From Flammeovirga sp. EKP202 (lineage in GTDB: Bacteria > Bacteroidota > Bacteroidia > Cytophagales > Flammeovirgaceae): a stretch of DNA of 37,414 nucleotides. The notes under the pieces are model-generated. The model was not told where the DNA came from. It searched no databases and saw nothing but the letters and a program-made list of their open reading frames with translations. Below are positions 7,584 through 16,227 of this stretch, one piece after another. The stretch lies in contig NZ_JACVVP010000067.1 in NCBI RefSeq assembly GCF_014534745.1, positions 1-37,414 on the forward strand. Direction: 5' to 3'. The translations under genes were made by a program, and so were the position numbers. How positions within the stretch are numbered: position 1 is the stretch's first letter; every line of letters starts with the position of its first letter.

Positions 7584-8555
7584 ATGCAGAATACCCCTTT
7601 AGTTACTATTATATGTTTGAGTTATAATCACGCACCCTTTATTGAAGATGCATTGGCATCCATTGCTCATCAGACGTACCAAAACATTGAAACGATAATT
7701 ATTGATGATGGAAGTGCGGATCAATCCGTTAATAAAATTACTACTTCATTACAAAAATACAATCTTCAAGCAAAATTTATTGCTTTACCACAAAACATTG
7801 GGAATTGTAAAGCCTTTAATATTGGATTAAAAGAAGCGCAAGGGAAATATATTATTGATTTTGCTGCAGATGATCTCCTTCTCGAAGACAGAGTAAAAGA
7901 GGATGTAGGGGTATTGGAAAGTAAAGGAGAAAACTATGGAGCTGTATTTTCTGATGTAGTGTCCATAAATGAACAGGGGCAGATATTGACTTCATCTTAT
8001 TTTAAAAGAAACTCAGACGGCGAGTTGTTGGAAGAGATGGAAGAAGGTGATGTATATGAGAGAGTATTAAGAAATCCGCCTCTTTTTGGGGCTCCAAGTA
8101 TCACATTTAGAACTTCAAGTTTGAAGGAACTTGGCGGGTATGATGAGACACTTGCTTATGAGGATTATGATATTTGGATCAGGTTATCCAGAAATCATCG
8201 ATTTGCATTTTATGATAAAGTAAATACTTATAAGCGGAAGGTAAAATCTTCCCTTTCTCAAAGTTTTTATAAAAGAAGGGGGAATGAACTCTTAAAATCC
8301 ACTTTCAAAATCTGTCTAAAGGCTCGTCGATTGAATCAAAATAAAGCTGAAGATCACTCACTTTCAAAATCAATAGCATATCATCAGAGGTTAGCGTATT
8401 ACACTGAAAATTTCTATCGCTCAAAAGCCTATTTTTATTTATTACGAAAAATAAAAAATCCCGCATTTAAAGATTATATGTTTTTTTATTTTTCAAAAAT
8501 GAGATTCAAAGTATTCCCGATTTATCAGTACTATTTGAAGTACATTCAACGATAA
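7584..8555 (+). CDS. Family 2 glycosyltransferase
   Basis: A 323-residue GT-A fold enzyme that transfers a sugar from a nucleotide sugar, probably to surface polysaccharide or a lipid carrier on the cytosolic side. It starts MQNTPLVTIICLSYNHAPFI, the classical GT2 opening. IIIDDGSAD at 38-46 binds the nucleotide. FAADD (93-97) is the DxD-like metal site. YEDYDIWIRLS further on carries the ED acceptor-side motif. An in-frame TTG at 7569 would add five residues, but the ATG at 7584 fits the family and avoids overlapping the divergent MscS start. The C-terminal 100 residues are basic, with no membrane helix obvious. It is not in a polysaccharide cluster here, so the product is unknown. Confidence 0.85.
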   Translation: MQNTPLVTIICLSYNHAPFIEDALASIAHQTYQNIETIIIDDGSADQSVNKITTSLQKYNLQAKFIALPQNIGNCKAFNIGLKEAQGKYIIDFAADDLLLEDRVKEDVGVLESKGENYGAVFSDVVSINEQGQILTSSYFKRNSDGELLEEMEEGDVYERVLRNPPLFGAPSITFRTSSLKELGGYDETLAYEDYDIWIRLSRNHRFAFYDKVNTYKRKVKSSLSQSFYKRRGNELLKSTFKICLKARRLNQNKAEDHSLSKSIAYHQRLAYYTENFYRSKAYFYLLRKIKNPAFKDYMFFYFSKMRFKVFPIYQYYLKYIQR

Positions 8556-8620
8556 ATTTGATTTGCTCATTAACTTTATGAAATAACTCATGTAAGCTAA
8601 ATCATATTGAGATTTATTTT

Positions 8621-8628
8621 TACTTTTG
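8621..8628 (+). promoter_or_regulatory. Bacteroidota -7 box (TACTTTTG)
   Basis: It matches TAnnTTTG exactly. It ends four bases before the ATG at 8633, so the expected transcription start falls on or next to the start codon, suggesting a leaderless or nearly leaderless mRNA. No well-placed -33 TTG was found. Confidence 0.5.
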
Positions 8629-8632
8629 TGGA

Positions 8633-9376
8633 ATGAAAACCAAACAAATAAACCTACTTTTCGTCATCCTTACTTTTTTTATGATAGGGTGTGGACCAAG
8701 TTCATTGGAACTTACTAATCAAGGAAAACAAAAACTTGCAGCTGGTAAATTCAAAGAGGCCGTTTCATTATTTGATGCCGCTATTAAGGAAGATGCTAAT
8801 AATATGGACGCCTACAATGCAAGAGGTTATGCACATATGTCTTTAGAGGAATACAGCAAGGCCAATGATGATTTTACGTTAGCAATTGAATTATACAAAC
8901 AGACTGAGGACGATGTCCCAGATGCCTACAAATACTTTTATAACAGAGGAAACGTCAGACGAATAACAAGAGACCCTGAAGGAGCCATTAATGATTACAC
9001 TCAAGCTATTCAGTTAGATTCAACAATTTATGACATCTATTTGAACAGAGCATTTGTAAATGTAGAGGTAGTTGGTTTATCTTCAGCATTAAAAGATTTC
9101 AAAAAAGCGGAGGTATTATCGAAAGGTCAAGATAAAAGAGTATTTTTACATCAGGCCAGAGTGTTAATGTTAACAGAGCGTTTTGAAGATGCTATATTAA
9201 ATTTTGACAAAGCTATTGCATTAGATGATAAATATGCTGAAGCCTACTATTACAAAGCTTTAGCAATAAGTGGTACAACTGGAAAAGCAGACGAACGAGT
9301 ATGTAAAATGCTTTCAATGGCCGAAGCACTTGGATATGCTCAAGCAACCGCAGCACTACAGGAATACTGCGAATAA
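8633..9376 (+). CDS. TPR-repeat lipoprotein
   Basis: A 247-residue lipoprotein: signal peptide with lipobox ending at Cys20 (FFMIGC), then tetratricopeptide repeats through most of the chain, with TPR-like units beginning near KLAAGKFKEAVSLFDAAI, MDAYNARGYAHMSLEEY, YKYFYNRGNVRR, YDIYLNRAFVNV and AEAYYYKALAIS. TPRs are protein-binding scaffolds; this one is probably anchored to a membrane facing the periplasm. Its stop is eight bases before the ATG of an NtrC-type response regulator, so the two are likely co-transcribed. That makes it a candidate envelope-side input or assembly factor for the signalling genes that follow, though this link is only positional. Confidence 0.85.
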   Translation: MKTKQINLLFVILTFFMIGCGPSSLELTNQGKQKLAAGKFKEAVSLFDAAIKEDANNMDAYNARGYAHMSLEEYSKANDDFTLAIELYKQTEDDVPDAYKYFYNRGNVRRITRDPEGAINDYTQAIQLDSTIYDIYLNRAFVNVEVVGLSSALKDFKKAEVLSKGQDKRVFLHQARVLMLTERFEDAILNFDKAIALDDKYAEAYYYKALAISGTTGKADERVCKMLSMAEALGYAQATAALQEYCE

Positions 9377-9384
9377 ATGACTAT

Positions 9385-10740
9385 ATGAATTCACCTGAAC
9401 TAAAAATATTTGCTTTAGAGGATAATGCCGTTTTTTCTAAAATGCTTCATTACATCCTCTCAATGGATGATGATCATGACGTAAAAATGTTTATCAACGG
9501 AAGAGACCTTCTCTACGCTTTGGATGAAAATCCATCAGTGATTACTGTCGATTATTCTTTACCGGATATGACAGGAGAGGAGGTGATTCTAAAAATTAAA
9601 GCAAAATTACCTCAGGTGCCGATTATTGTTATTTCTGGTCAAAACGACATACAAACAGCGGTAAGTCTTTTTAAATTAGGTGTTTATGATTATATCACTA
9701 AGGAAGAAGATATTAGAGAGCGACTTCTGAATGCTTTAAATAAAATTAAAACGAAGCAATCTTTAGAAGAAGAAGTTCAAACGTTACGTCAGGAACTTTC
9801 TAACAAATATGAATTTGATAATTCTATTATTGGTAATAGTACACCAATGAAGAAAGTTTTTCAGATGCTCCATAAAACCAAAAATAATAATATCACTGTT
9901 TCTATTACAGGTGAAACAGGAACGGGTAAGGAAGTGATTGCAAAAGCCATCCATTACAATTCAAATAGAAAAAATAAACCTTTTGTAGCTGTCAATATTG
10001 CAGCCATTCCAACTTCATTATTGGAGAGTGAATTATTTGGGCATGAAAAAGGCTCATTTACTGGGGCAATTGCTAAAAGGGTAGGGAAGTTTGAAGAAGC
10101 CAATGGGGGAACCATCTTTCTCGATGAAATTGGAGAAATGGATATAAACCTGCAAGCCAAATTACTGAGGGTAATTCAGGAAAGAGAAGTAGTGCGTATT
10201 GGTGGTAATAAGGTATTGAAATTAGATGTGAGAATTATTACAGCCACACACCGAGACCTTTCACTTCGTATGAATGAAAAACTATTTCGCGAAGACCTTT
10301 ATTACAGGTTGTTAGGCCTACCAATACATTTACCTCCGTTGAGAGAAAGAGAAAATGACGTGCTTTTGATTGCAAAGTTTCTTGCAGATCAGTTTACAAA
10401 GTCAAATGGTATGCAAAAGCTTACATTTACAAAAGAAGCCAAAGAGAAATTGCTCAACTATCATTTTCCTGGAAACATAAGAGAATTGAAAGCAATAGTG
10501 GAGCTTTCTGCGGTTATGTGTGATCATGATATTATATCAGACACTGATGTTCAGTTCTCTTCGTCACAAGACATAAACACTTTATTGAACAAAGACCTTA
10601 CATTAAAGGAGTATACTTTCGAAATTATTCGTAGCTTTATGGATCGATATCATGATAATGTTGCTACCGTAGCAAAAAAGTTAGATATCGGTAAAGTAAC
10701 CATCTATCGTTATTTAAAAGAGATGGATACCAATAGCTAA
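9385..10740 (+). CDS. Sigma-54-dependent response regulator, NtrC family
   Basis: A 451-residue transcription activator. Receiver domain about 5-120, with phosphoacceptor Asp56 in ITVDYSLPD. AAA+ domain about 147-380, with Walker A GETGTGKE (176-183), the sigma-54 contact loop GSFTGA (223-228, a variant of GAFTGA) and Walker B TIFLDEIG (243-250). A Fis-type helix-turn-helix at the C-terminus ends NVATVAKKLDIGKVTIYRYL. When phosphorylated it should oligomerise and open sigma-54 promoters. No histidine kinase is encoded next to it; the cognate kinase must be elsewhere. A small Hpt protein lies 91 bases downstream. The preceding TPR lipoprotein gene is probably in the same transcript. Confidence 0.92.
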   Translation: MNSPELKIFALEDNAVFSKMLHYILSMDDDHDVKMFINGRDLLYALDENPSVITVDYSLPDMTGEEVILKIKAKLPQVPIIVISGQNDIQTAVSLFKLGVYDYITKEEDIRERLLNALNKIKTKQSLEEEVQTLRQELSNKYEFDNSIIGNSTPMKKVFQMLHKTKNNNITVSITGETGTGKEVIAKAIHYNSNRKNKPFVAVNIAAIPTSLLESELFGHEKGSFTGAIAKRVGKFEEANGGTIFLDEIGEMDINLQAKLLRVIQEREVVRIGGNKVLKLDVRIITATHRDLSLRMNEKLFREDLYYRLLGLPIHLPPLRERENDVLLIAKFLADQFTKSNGMQKLTFTKEAKEKLLNYHFPGNIRELKAIVELSAVMCDHDIISDTDVQFSSSQDINTLLNKDLTLKEYTFEIIRSFMDRYHDNVATVAKKLDIGKVTIYRYLKEMDTNS

Positions 10741-10787
10741 AATTCAATCGATAATTGATCTACTTTTATAACTAATCTTCATAAATG

Positions 10788-10795
10788 TAATTTTG
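10788..10795 (+). promoter_or_regulatory. Bacteroidota -7 box (TAATTTTG) before the Hpt gene
   Basis: It matches TAnnTTTG exactly and would give a leader of about 30 bases before the ATG at 10832. No TTG lies at the expected -33 distance. It suggests that the Hpt gene can be transcribed separately from the regulator gene. Confidence 0.4.
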
Positions 10796-10831
10796 TAGAT
10801 TAATGCTAATTAGTGTGTTTATTTAAAAATC

Positions 10832-11179
10832 ATGGAAAATTCTAGAGTAGATTTGTCATACCTTGAGACATTTTCAGGTGGAGACAAAATACTGATAGCA
10901 GAGATGATGGAACGTTTTGTACTTGATGCCCCAAGTCAACTCAGTAGTGTCGAGGAGAGTATCGACCAAGAGGACTGGAAATCTGCGTATAAAAACCTTC
11001 ATAACTTCAAGTCTACTCTTAACTTTATTGCTATTCAGGAGATCAAAGATCAAGTATTGGTAATGGAGAAGATTGCAAAAGAAGAGACATCTGTGAGTAC
11101 ATTAAAAGAGAAGTACAAAATACTTTTTAACGAGTGCAAGCTATTAGTTGAAGAAATTAAAGAAACTTTATCACAGTAA
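10832..11179 (+). CDS. Free-standing Hpt (histidine phosphotransfer) domain protein
   Basis: A 115-residue all-helical protein fitting the Hpt fold of phosphorelays, which shuttles a phosphoryl group between receiver domains. It opens with LSYLETFSGGDKILIAEMMERF, the usual first helices of Hpt domains. NLHNFKSTLNFI follows at 55-66, with His57 as the probable phosphorylated residue (family pattern HxLKGxxxxxG). The glycine usually found after the His helix is replaced here (FIAIQEI). It lies 91 bases downstream of an NtrC-type regulator, with its own possible -7 box and a terminator just behind. It probably takes part in a relay with that regulator or with an unlinked hybrid kinase. Confidence 0.8.
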   Translation: MENSRVDLSYLETFSGGDKILIAEMMERFVLDAPSQLSSVEESIDQEDWKSAYKNLHNFKSTLNFIAIQEIKDQVLVMEKIAKEETSVSTLKEKYKILFNECKLLVEEIKETLSQ

Positions 11180-11189
11180 AACTAATTCC

Positions 11190-11230
11190 TCCCTTTTATT
11201 CTTAATTAGAGTAGAAGGGATTTTTGTTTT
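11190..11230 (+). terminator. Terminator after the Hpt gene
   Basis: Hairpin with outer stem TCCCTT (11190-11195) / AAGGGA (11215-11220) and further pairs inside, followed by TTTTTGTTTT. It lies 10 bases past the stop codon. Confidence 0.7.
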
Positions 11231-11508
11231 AATAAATCTTATCAAAAAGTGTGCTTTATTCTACTTTGTGATATATTTGCCTTCCGAAAAAAATAGGAGC
11301 GTGTTAATCGTTTAAATTTCTCTTAATCAGAGAAATCATACATGTTCTGAATATAGATTTTCTAAACAACGACTTTATTATCTTGTGGAATGCTAGTTAA
11401 GTTTTTCACCTTAAAGCCCAGCTGTTCAGCTGCCAAAATAACTAAGCAGGAGAGGTAATAAAGGGGAAGGTCTCGTCTGTTTCAATTCAATTTTTAAAAA
11501 TTAAGAAA
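11231..11508 (+). promoter_or_regulatory. Long leader of the MATE exporter gene
   Basis: A stretch of 278 bases without ORF between a terminator and the MATE start. A TATATTTG box at 11272-11279 would start a leader of about 225 bases. The leader has some structure: CAGC/GCTG in the segment CAGCTGTTCAGCTG near 11421, and GGAGAGG with GGTCTCG around 11450-11476. It does not match a riboswitch class that I can recognise. It may be a regulatory leader for the exporter. Confidence 0.4.
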
Positions 11509-12891
11509 ATGCAATTGAAAAGACATTGGAAGGAATACAATCCTCTATTCTCAACAATTTTAAAACTCGGTTGGCCTGTAATTTTAGCCCAAGTAGGTCA
11601 AATTTCAGTAGGATTAGTAGACAACATGATCATTGGTCAGCTTGGTAGAACACCACTGGCGGCGGCATCATTTTCGAACACCATCTTTAACTTGGTCCTG
11701 CTTTTTGGAATGGGCTTTACCTTTATACTAACCCCCAAAATCGGGGAAGCGATAGGGCTTAACAATTATAAGAAGGCGACGAGTGCTCTCAAAAACAGTT
11801 TTATGGCGAATGGAATATTGTCATTGCTTTTACTGGTATTATTAGTAGTACTCTATTTTTATATGCCCTATATGGGACAGCCTGAAACAATTATTGCCTC
11901 ATCCCAAGCTTATTTGATCATTTTAATGATCTCTTTGATTCCACAGATGATTTTCTTGACTTTCAAACAACTCTTTGAAGGAATTGGAGACACTAAGATG
12001 GGTATGAAAATTACCTTAGTGGGTAATGTGGTGAACATTATTGGTGACTTTATTTTTGTATTTGGTTTACTTGGAGCTCCAAAAATGGGGTTGATAGGAG
12101 CCGGTGTGGGAACACTTCTGGCAAGACTTACAATGGCAGGAGGAGCAATTTATGTTTTTTATGCTTACGAAAAATACAACGCATTTGCCTCACTGTTCAA
12201 TGAAGTAAAATGCACGCTGCAAGAGGTGAAGGAGTTTTTTACCAATGGTGTTCCTATGGCTTTTCAATTATTGATGGAAAGTGCAGCTTTTTCCATTTCT
12301 ACAATCATGATGGGATGGATTTCGGAAGTAGGACTAGCCGCTCATCAGGTAGCCATAAGTTTGAGTACACTTGGGTTTATGGTATATCAAGGAATAGGAG
12401 CAGCAACAGGTATATTGGTAAGTCAGAGTTTTGGTAAAAGAGATTTTAAAGAGGTAAAAAAAGTGACTTATGCCTCACTAATTATTGTGGTATTGATGTC
12501 TTTTGGAGCTGTGATATTTTTCCTTATAGGAAGGTCTTGGATGCCGCATTTATTTACTGATGACCAGGAAGTAATACAATTTGCACAGTTATTTATGATT
12601 TGGCTGGCCTCTTATCAGACATTTGACGCTATAGAAATTGCTTATGCGGGAGCATGTAGAGGATTACACGATTTTAAGGTGCCAATGTGGTTCATCTTCT
12701 CCTCTTACTTTATTATTGCAATTCCTTTTTCTTATATGTGTGCATTCCATTGGGGACAAGGCGAACAAGGTATTTGGATGGGATTCCCGCTAGGATTAGG
12801 CATTATATGTTTATTCTTTGTAAAAAGATTTAGCCACAGACTCAAAAAAGTGGAAGAACAACATATCCCTTTTGAAAGAAAAATTGCATAA
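11509..12891 (+). CDS. MATE-family multidrug exporter
   Basis: A 460-residue inner-membrane protein with about 12 hydrophobic helices in two homologous halves, the usual size for MATE/NorM transporters, which expel cationic drugs or metabolites against Na+ or H+. The first helix carries GWPVILAQVGQISVGLVDNM, typical of the family start; the second half repeats the pattern from about residue 240 (NGVPMAFQLLMESAAFSIST). Family-type segments such as LAAHQVAISLSTLGFMVYQG and GAATGILVSQSFGKRD are clear. The gene stands alone between two terminators, with an unusually long untranslated leader. The substrate cannot be inferred. Confidence 0.92.
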   Translation: MQLKRHWKEYNPLFSTILKLGWPVILAQVGQISVGLVDNMIIGQLGRTPLAAASFSNTIFNLVLLFGMGFTFILTPKIGEAIGLNNYKKATSALKNSFMANGILSLLLLVLLVVLYFYMPYMGQPETIIASSQAYLIILMISLIPQMIFLTFKQLFEGIGDTKMGMKITLVGNVVNIIGDFIFVFGLLGAPKMGLIGAGVGTLLARLTMAGGAIYVFYAYEKYNAFASLFNEVKCTLQEVKEFFTNGVPMAFQLLMESAAFSISTIMMGWISEVGLAAHQVAISLSTLGFMVYQGIGAATGILVSQSFGKRDFKEVKKVTYASLIIVVLMSFGAVIFFLIGRSWMPHLFTDDQEVIQFAQLFMIWLASYQTFDAIEIAYAGACRGLHDFKVPMWFIFSSYFIIAIPFSYMCAFHWGQGEQGIWMGFPLGLGIICLFFVKRFSHRLKKVEEQHIPFERKIA

Positions 12892-12893
12892 AG

Positions 12894-12932
12894 ATATTGA
12901 GGTCTGAAATGAAAGTTTCAGGCCTTTTTTAT
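12894..12932 (+). terminator. Terminator of the MATE gene; first copy of a 39-bp direct repeat
   Basis: Stem GGTCTGAAA / TTTCAGGCC with one T-G pair, six-base loop and a run of six Ts. The whole 39 bases recur without a change at 15386-15424. Confidence 0.85.
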
Positions 12933-13544
12933 TTGTTTTTCATTTGGAAATCAGTTGAATAGATGGTGATTACCTTCTTGGAACTAAAGTTTTATTTAAT
13001 GCAGTGGATATTTGGAGTGTGATTTGAAAATTTTACAATGAAAATTTTTATTTAATTCTATCGATGTATAAATTGAGCTAAACAATTCTTTATCATCATA
13101 ATTCCAAAAATAAATATTTCGTATTTCAAAACTCAAAAAATATAGTACAAGCAAACGGATTCTTAACTCAAAACGCTAGAACTAATGAAGGAAAAACAAA
13201 ACTTATTTCTATTTTCCGAGCCTTTATTAATAACGTGATATTCTATTTGACATATCATGTAATAGTTACTATTAAGATTTTAGTATCTATCTAGGTTGGT
13301 CTTAAAAATAGGTGTGAGTTAAAAAGACTAGTAACCAATTAAGTTATTTCTTCGTGCTATTGAGAAAGTAATCAATTGTGAGTTTTATATTGTTGTGTAA
13401 CAAAATAAATAATAAGCTACTTTTTGTAGAAGTTTGGATAATGAAGTTAGTTTACTTTGAAAAAAGAATCAATGACATAGTCCAAGTTTACTAACAATAA
13501 TCGAATATTTTTCTTGGAGATTATGAACAAACAAATTTAATACT
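12933..13544. other. Gene-free AT-rich stretch before the GH13 gene
   Basis: 612 bases with no ORF worth reporting and no clear hairpin. Near-matches to the -7 box (TACTTTTTG at 13420-13428, TACTTTG near 13449) are one base off the consensus spacing. It probably contains the GH13 promoter, but nothing decisive is seen. Confidence 0.5.
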
Positions 13545-15374
13545 ATGAATGCTTCAAGAAGAACAGGAATGGGTTCAACTCCGTTCAATGAGAATGGTCA
13601 AACTGGAGTTACCTTCAGAACATGGGCTCCTTTTGCTAGCAAAGTAGAAGTGATTGGAGATTTTACCGATTGGCTAAATAATCCTATTGAACTTGTCAAT
13701 GAAGGAGGAGGTATCTGGTCCAGAGATATTGAGCTTGCAAGAGTGGGTAGTCAATATAAGTTTCAGCTGACGAATATGCATACTCAAGAAGTACTGATCA
13801 AAACCGATCCTAGAGGAAAATTAATTCATGATAACTCTGGTTGGAATGCAGAAGTTGTTGATGATAACTTTGATTGGGGGGAAGATCATTTTACTGCAAT
13901 TCCATGGAATGAAATGGTAGTTTATGAGTTACATATCGCATCTTTTAATCGTTCTGAATATAACCGTCCTGGAAATTTTGATGCTCTTTTAGAAAAATTA
14001 GATCATATTGTTGATTTAGGGTTTAATACAATTCTTTTGCTACCTATTTTTGGTTTTAAAGGTGAAAATTCTTGGGGTTATAATACAGCGTTTCCTTATG
14101 ATATTGAAAGTGCTTACGGTAATCCTGATATCTTTAAAACTTTTATTAAAGAATCACATCGTAGAGGTATAGCAATTATTTTAGATGTTGTTTTTAATCA
14201 TTTTGGATCATATGCATCACATGAATTAAATCAAAGTTTGACAAGGTTTGATGGATGGAAAGTACATGATGATCATGATGGAATTTATTTTTATCATGAT
14301 TGGAGAAGGAAAACGGCATTTGGCCCTAGACCTGATTATGGTCGTGGTCAGGTTAGAACTTTCATTCGTGATAATGTAATGATGTGGGCAGAAGAATATC
14401 GAGTAGATGGTTTTAGGTTCGATTCTACAGTAAATATTAGAAATGCAGATGGAAATGATGGAGAATATAACTCAATTTCTGATGGGTGGAATTTGATGCA
14501 GTGGATTAATGAGGAGCTAAAAAGACATGCACCTTGGAAAATTAGTATTGCTGAGGATCTTCAAAACAATGAGTGGATAACTAAAACAACAGAAGAAGAT
14601 GGAGCTGGTTTTGATAGTCAATGGAATAGTTATTTCTTTCATCAAATTGATAAGAATATTACTACTAGTGATGATACTTCTAGAAATATGTTTGAAGTGA
14701 AAGATGCTTTAACTTATCATCATGGAGGTAATCTAACAAGAAATATGATTTACATCAATAATCATGATGAATGTGGTGATCTTAACAGAAAATTCCGTCT
14801 TCCTGAACGTATATGTTTTTCAAATGCTGACTCGTGGTATGCTAAAAAGCGAACAGCATTAGCTACAGGTTTACTTTTTACATCAGCTGGCATTCCGATG
14901 ATTTTTCAAGGAGATGAGTTTTATGAATGGGGTACATGGAGTGATACAGTAGAAATTGATTGGTCTAAAAAGGAACGATTTAGTGGGATTGTTCAGCTTC
15001 ACAAGGATTTAGTTTCATTGAGACGCAATCTTAAAGGAAATACACGTGGGCTTCAAGGAAATAATATTAATGTTTTCCACGTCAATAATAGTGATAAGGT
15101 AATAGCTTATCATAGATGGTATAATGGAGGTATGGGTGATGATGTAATTGTTATTGCCAACTTTGGAAATAAATCTTATGGAAATTATAAAATTGGCTTA
15201 CCTAATGGAGGCTTGTGGAAAGTAAGGTTTAATAGTGATTGGAATGGCTATAGCCCTGATTTTAGTAACCATTTCAGTTATAATACTGAAGCATTTTATG
15301 AAGATCAAGATAACCTGCCTTTTAGCGGTAATATAGGTTTGGGACCCTATTCAATGATAATAATATCTCAGTAA
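13545..15374 (+). CDS. GH13 alpha-amylase-family enzyme, branching-enzyme/trehalohydrolase-like
   Basis: A 609-residue intracellular alpha-glucan enzyme; there is no signal peptide. An N-terminal CBM48-like beta-sandwich (about 14-110, VTFRTWAPFASKVEVIGDF) precedes the catalytic barrel. The four GH13 motifs are intact: DVVFNH (214-219), GFRFDS with nucleophile Asp293, IAED with acid/base Glu337, and NNHDE (405-409). Domain order resembles glycogen branching enzymes and maltooligosyl-trehalose trehalohydrolases, but the exact reaction (hydrolysis, branching, transfer) is not clear. A second possible start, ATG at 13569, would remove eight residues. No other glycogen gene is adjacent. The gene lies in a 2.45-kb segment between two identical terminators, which hints at duplication or insertion. 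Confidence 0.87.
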   Translation: MNASRRTGMGSTPFNENGQTGVTFRTWAPFASKVEVIGDFTDWLNNPIELVNEGGGIWSRDIELARVGSQYKFQLTNMHTQEVLIKTDPRGKLIHDNSGWNAEVVDDNFDWGEDHFTAIPWNEMVVYELHIASFNRSEYNRPGNFDALLEKLDHIVDLGFNTILLLPIFGFKGENSWGYNTAFPYDIESAYGNPDIFKTFIKESHRRGIAIILDVVFNHFGSYASHELNQSLTRFDGWKVHDDHDGIYFYHDWRRKTAFGPRPDYGRGQVRTFIRDNVMMWAEEYRVDGFRFDSTVNIRNADGNDGEYNSISDGWNLMQWINEELKRHAPWKISIAEDLQNNEWITKTTEEDGAGFDSQWNSYFFHQIDKNITTSDDTSRNMFEVKDALTYHHGGNLTRNMIYINNHDECGDLNRKFRLPERICFSNADSWYAKKRTALATGLLFTSAGIPMIFQGDEFYEWGTWSDTVEIDWSKKERFSGIVQLHKDLVSLRRNLKGNTRGLQGNNINVFHVNNSDKVIAYHRWYNGGMGDDVIVIANFGNKSYGNYKIGLPNGGLWKVRFNSDWNGYSPDFSNHFSYNTEAFYEDQDNLPFSGNIGLGPYSMIIISQ

Positions 15375-15385
15375 AATAGATGGAA

Positions 15386-15424
15386 ATATTGAGGTCTGAA
15401 ATGAAAGTTTCAGGCCTTTTTTAT
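15386..15424 (+). terminator. Terminator of the GH13 gene; second copy of the 39-bp direct repeat
   Basis: Identical over 39 bases to 12894-12932, including hairpin, loop and T-run. It begins 11 bases past the GH13 stop codon. Confidence 0.85.
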
Positions 15425-15727
15425 AATCTCTGTTTTTATCTTTGTTAAGTACTAAGCCAAAAATAAATCATAGTTAATTCTAATTTATTTTTTGTGAGTA
15501 CAACGCTAAAAAACGTATTAATAGTGGTTCTATTGAAAGTTTTTTGAAGGAAGTAATCGCAAAACAATGAATAAAATTAGTATTAAATAATTTTGTCTTG
15601 GTACTTAGTATAAACAACCTATGCGGTTATGGATTTTAAGCATTGGCAAGTAGTGTTGAAAAAATAGAATTGAAAGAAAGACAGGAAGCTTAAATTTTTT
15701 AATTAAAGGGATAATCATTGACTAATT
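15425..15727. other. Gene-free stretch before the DinB-like gene
   Basis: 303 bases without ORF. Two exact TAnnTTTG boxes on the plus strand, TATCTTTG at 15437-15444 and TAATTTTG at 15588-15595, could drive the DinB-like gene from two starts. A short inverted repeat, TACTAAG / CTTAGTA, lies at about 15450 and 15607. No other structure was recognised. Confidence 0.4.
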
Positions 15728-16174
15728 ATGAAGAATACCACAACAAAACTGGAGCAACTTGTTCATCAAGGTGTTGAATTTTTATCTAAAGCCACAGTAT
15801 TGGATTTGACCACAAAGTCAAGTCCTGAGAAATGGTCGAAAAAGGAAATTTTAGGTCATCTTATCGATTCGGGAGTGAATAACCTTCAGCGGTTTACTGA
15901 AATTCAATTTGAAAATAAACCTTTCAAAATAGTAAGTTATAATCAAGATGAGTTAGTAAAAGCAAATGATTATCAGAATGCTGATATTATGGAATTGCTT
16001 GTTTTTTGGAAAGCGATAAATAATAGGATCAAAATAATAATGGAAAAGCAGACTTCTGAAACATTGGCTTACCCTATTTTGCTTGGGAATGAAGAAGTAA
16101 AAGATTTAGAGTTTTTGATGAAAGATTATGTGGTGCATTTGGAACATCATCTTCATCAGATTATAGATAAATAG
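15728..16174 (+). CDS. DinB-like putative metal-dependent protein
   Basis: A 148-residue four-helix-bundle protein of the DinB/YfiT-like group. Such proteins bind a metal through three histidines; in the related bacillithiol and mycothiol S-transferases they act on thiols or toxins. KWSKKEILGHLIDSGVNNL (35-53) carries His44 and the typical second helix. VVHLEHHLHQI at 135-145 supplies the C-terminal histidines (His137, His140/141). The length suits the family. It has its own upstream gap with possible promoters and ends in a bidirectional terminator, so it is a single-gene unit. The exact substrate is not known. Confidence 0.8.
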   Translation: MKNTTTKLEQLVHQGVEFLSKATVLDLTTKSSPEKWSKKEILGHLIDSGVNNLQRFTEIQFENKPFKIVSYNQDELVKANDYQNADIMELLVFWKAINNRIKIIMEKQTSETLAYPILLGNEEVKDLEFLMKDYVVHLEHHLHQIIDK

Positions 16175-16177
16175 ATC

Positions 16178-16222
16178 AAAAAACACCCTTGCAATTCTCC
16201 AAAATTGCAAGGGTGTTTTTTT
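16178..16222. terminator. Bidirectional terminator between convergent genes
   Basis: A 15-bp perfect stem, AACACCCTTGCAATT (16182-16196) and AATTGCAAGGGTGTT (16203-16217), with an A-run before and a T-run after, so it can serve both the DinB-like gene (plus) and the TM2-like gene (minus). Confidence 0.9.
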
Positions 16223-16227
16223 AGCTT

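Noticed and set aside
11284-11508. Known riboswitch (TPP, cobalamin, manganese, guanidine) in the MATE leader
   Set aside because: None of the conserved core sequences of these classes could be seen.
13181-13237. Short ORF (17 codons, starting MKEKQN) before the GH13 gene
   Set aside because: Too short, no promoter or conserved feature.
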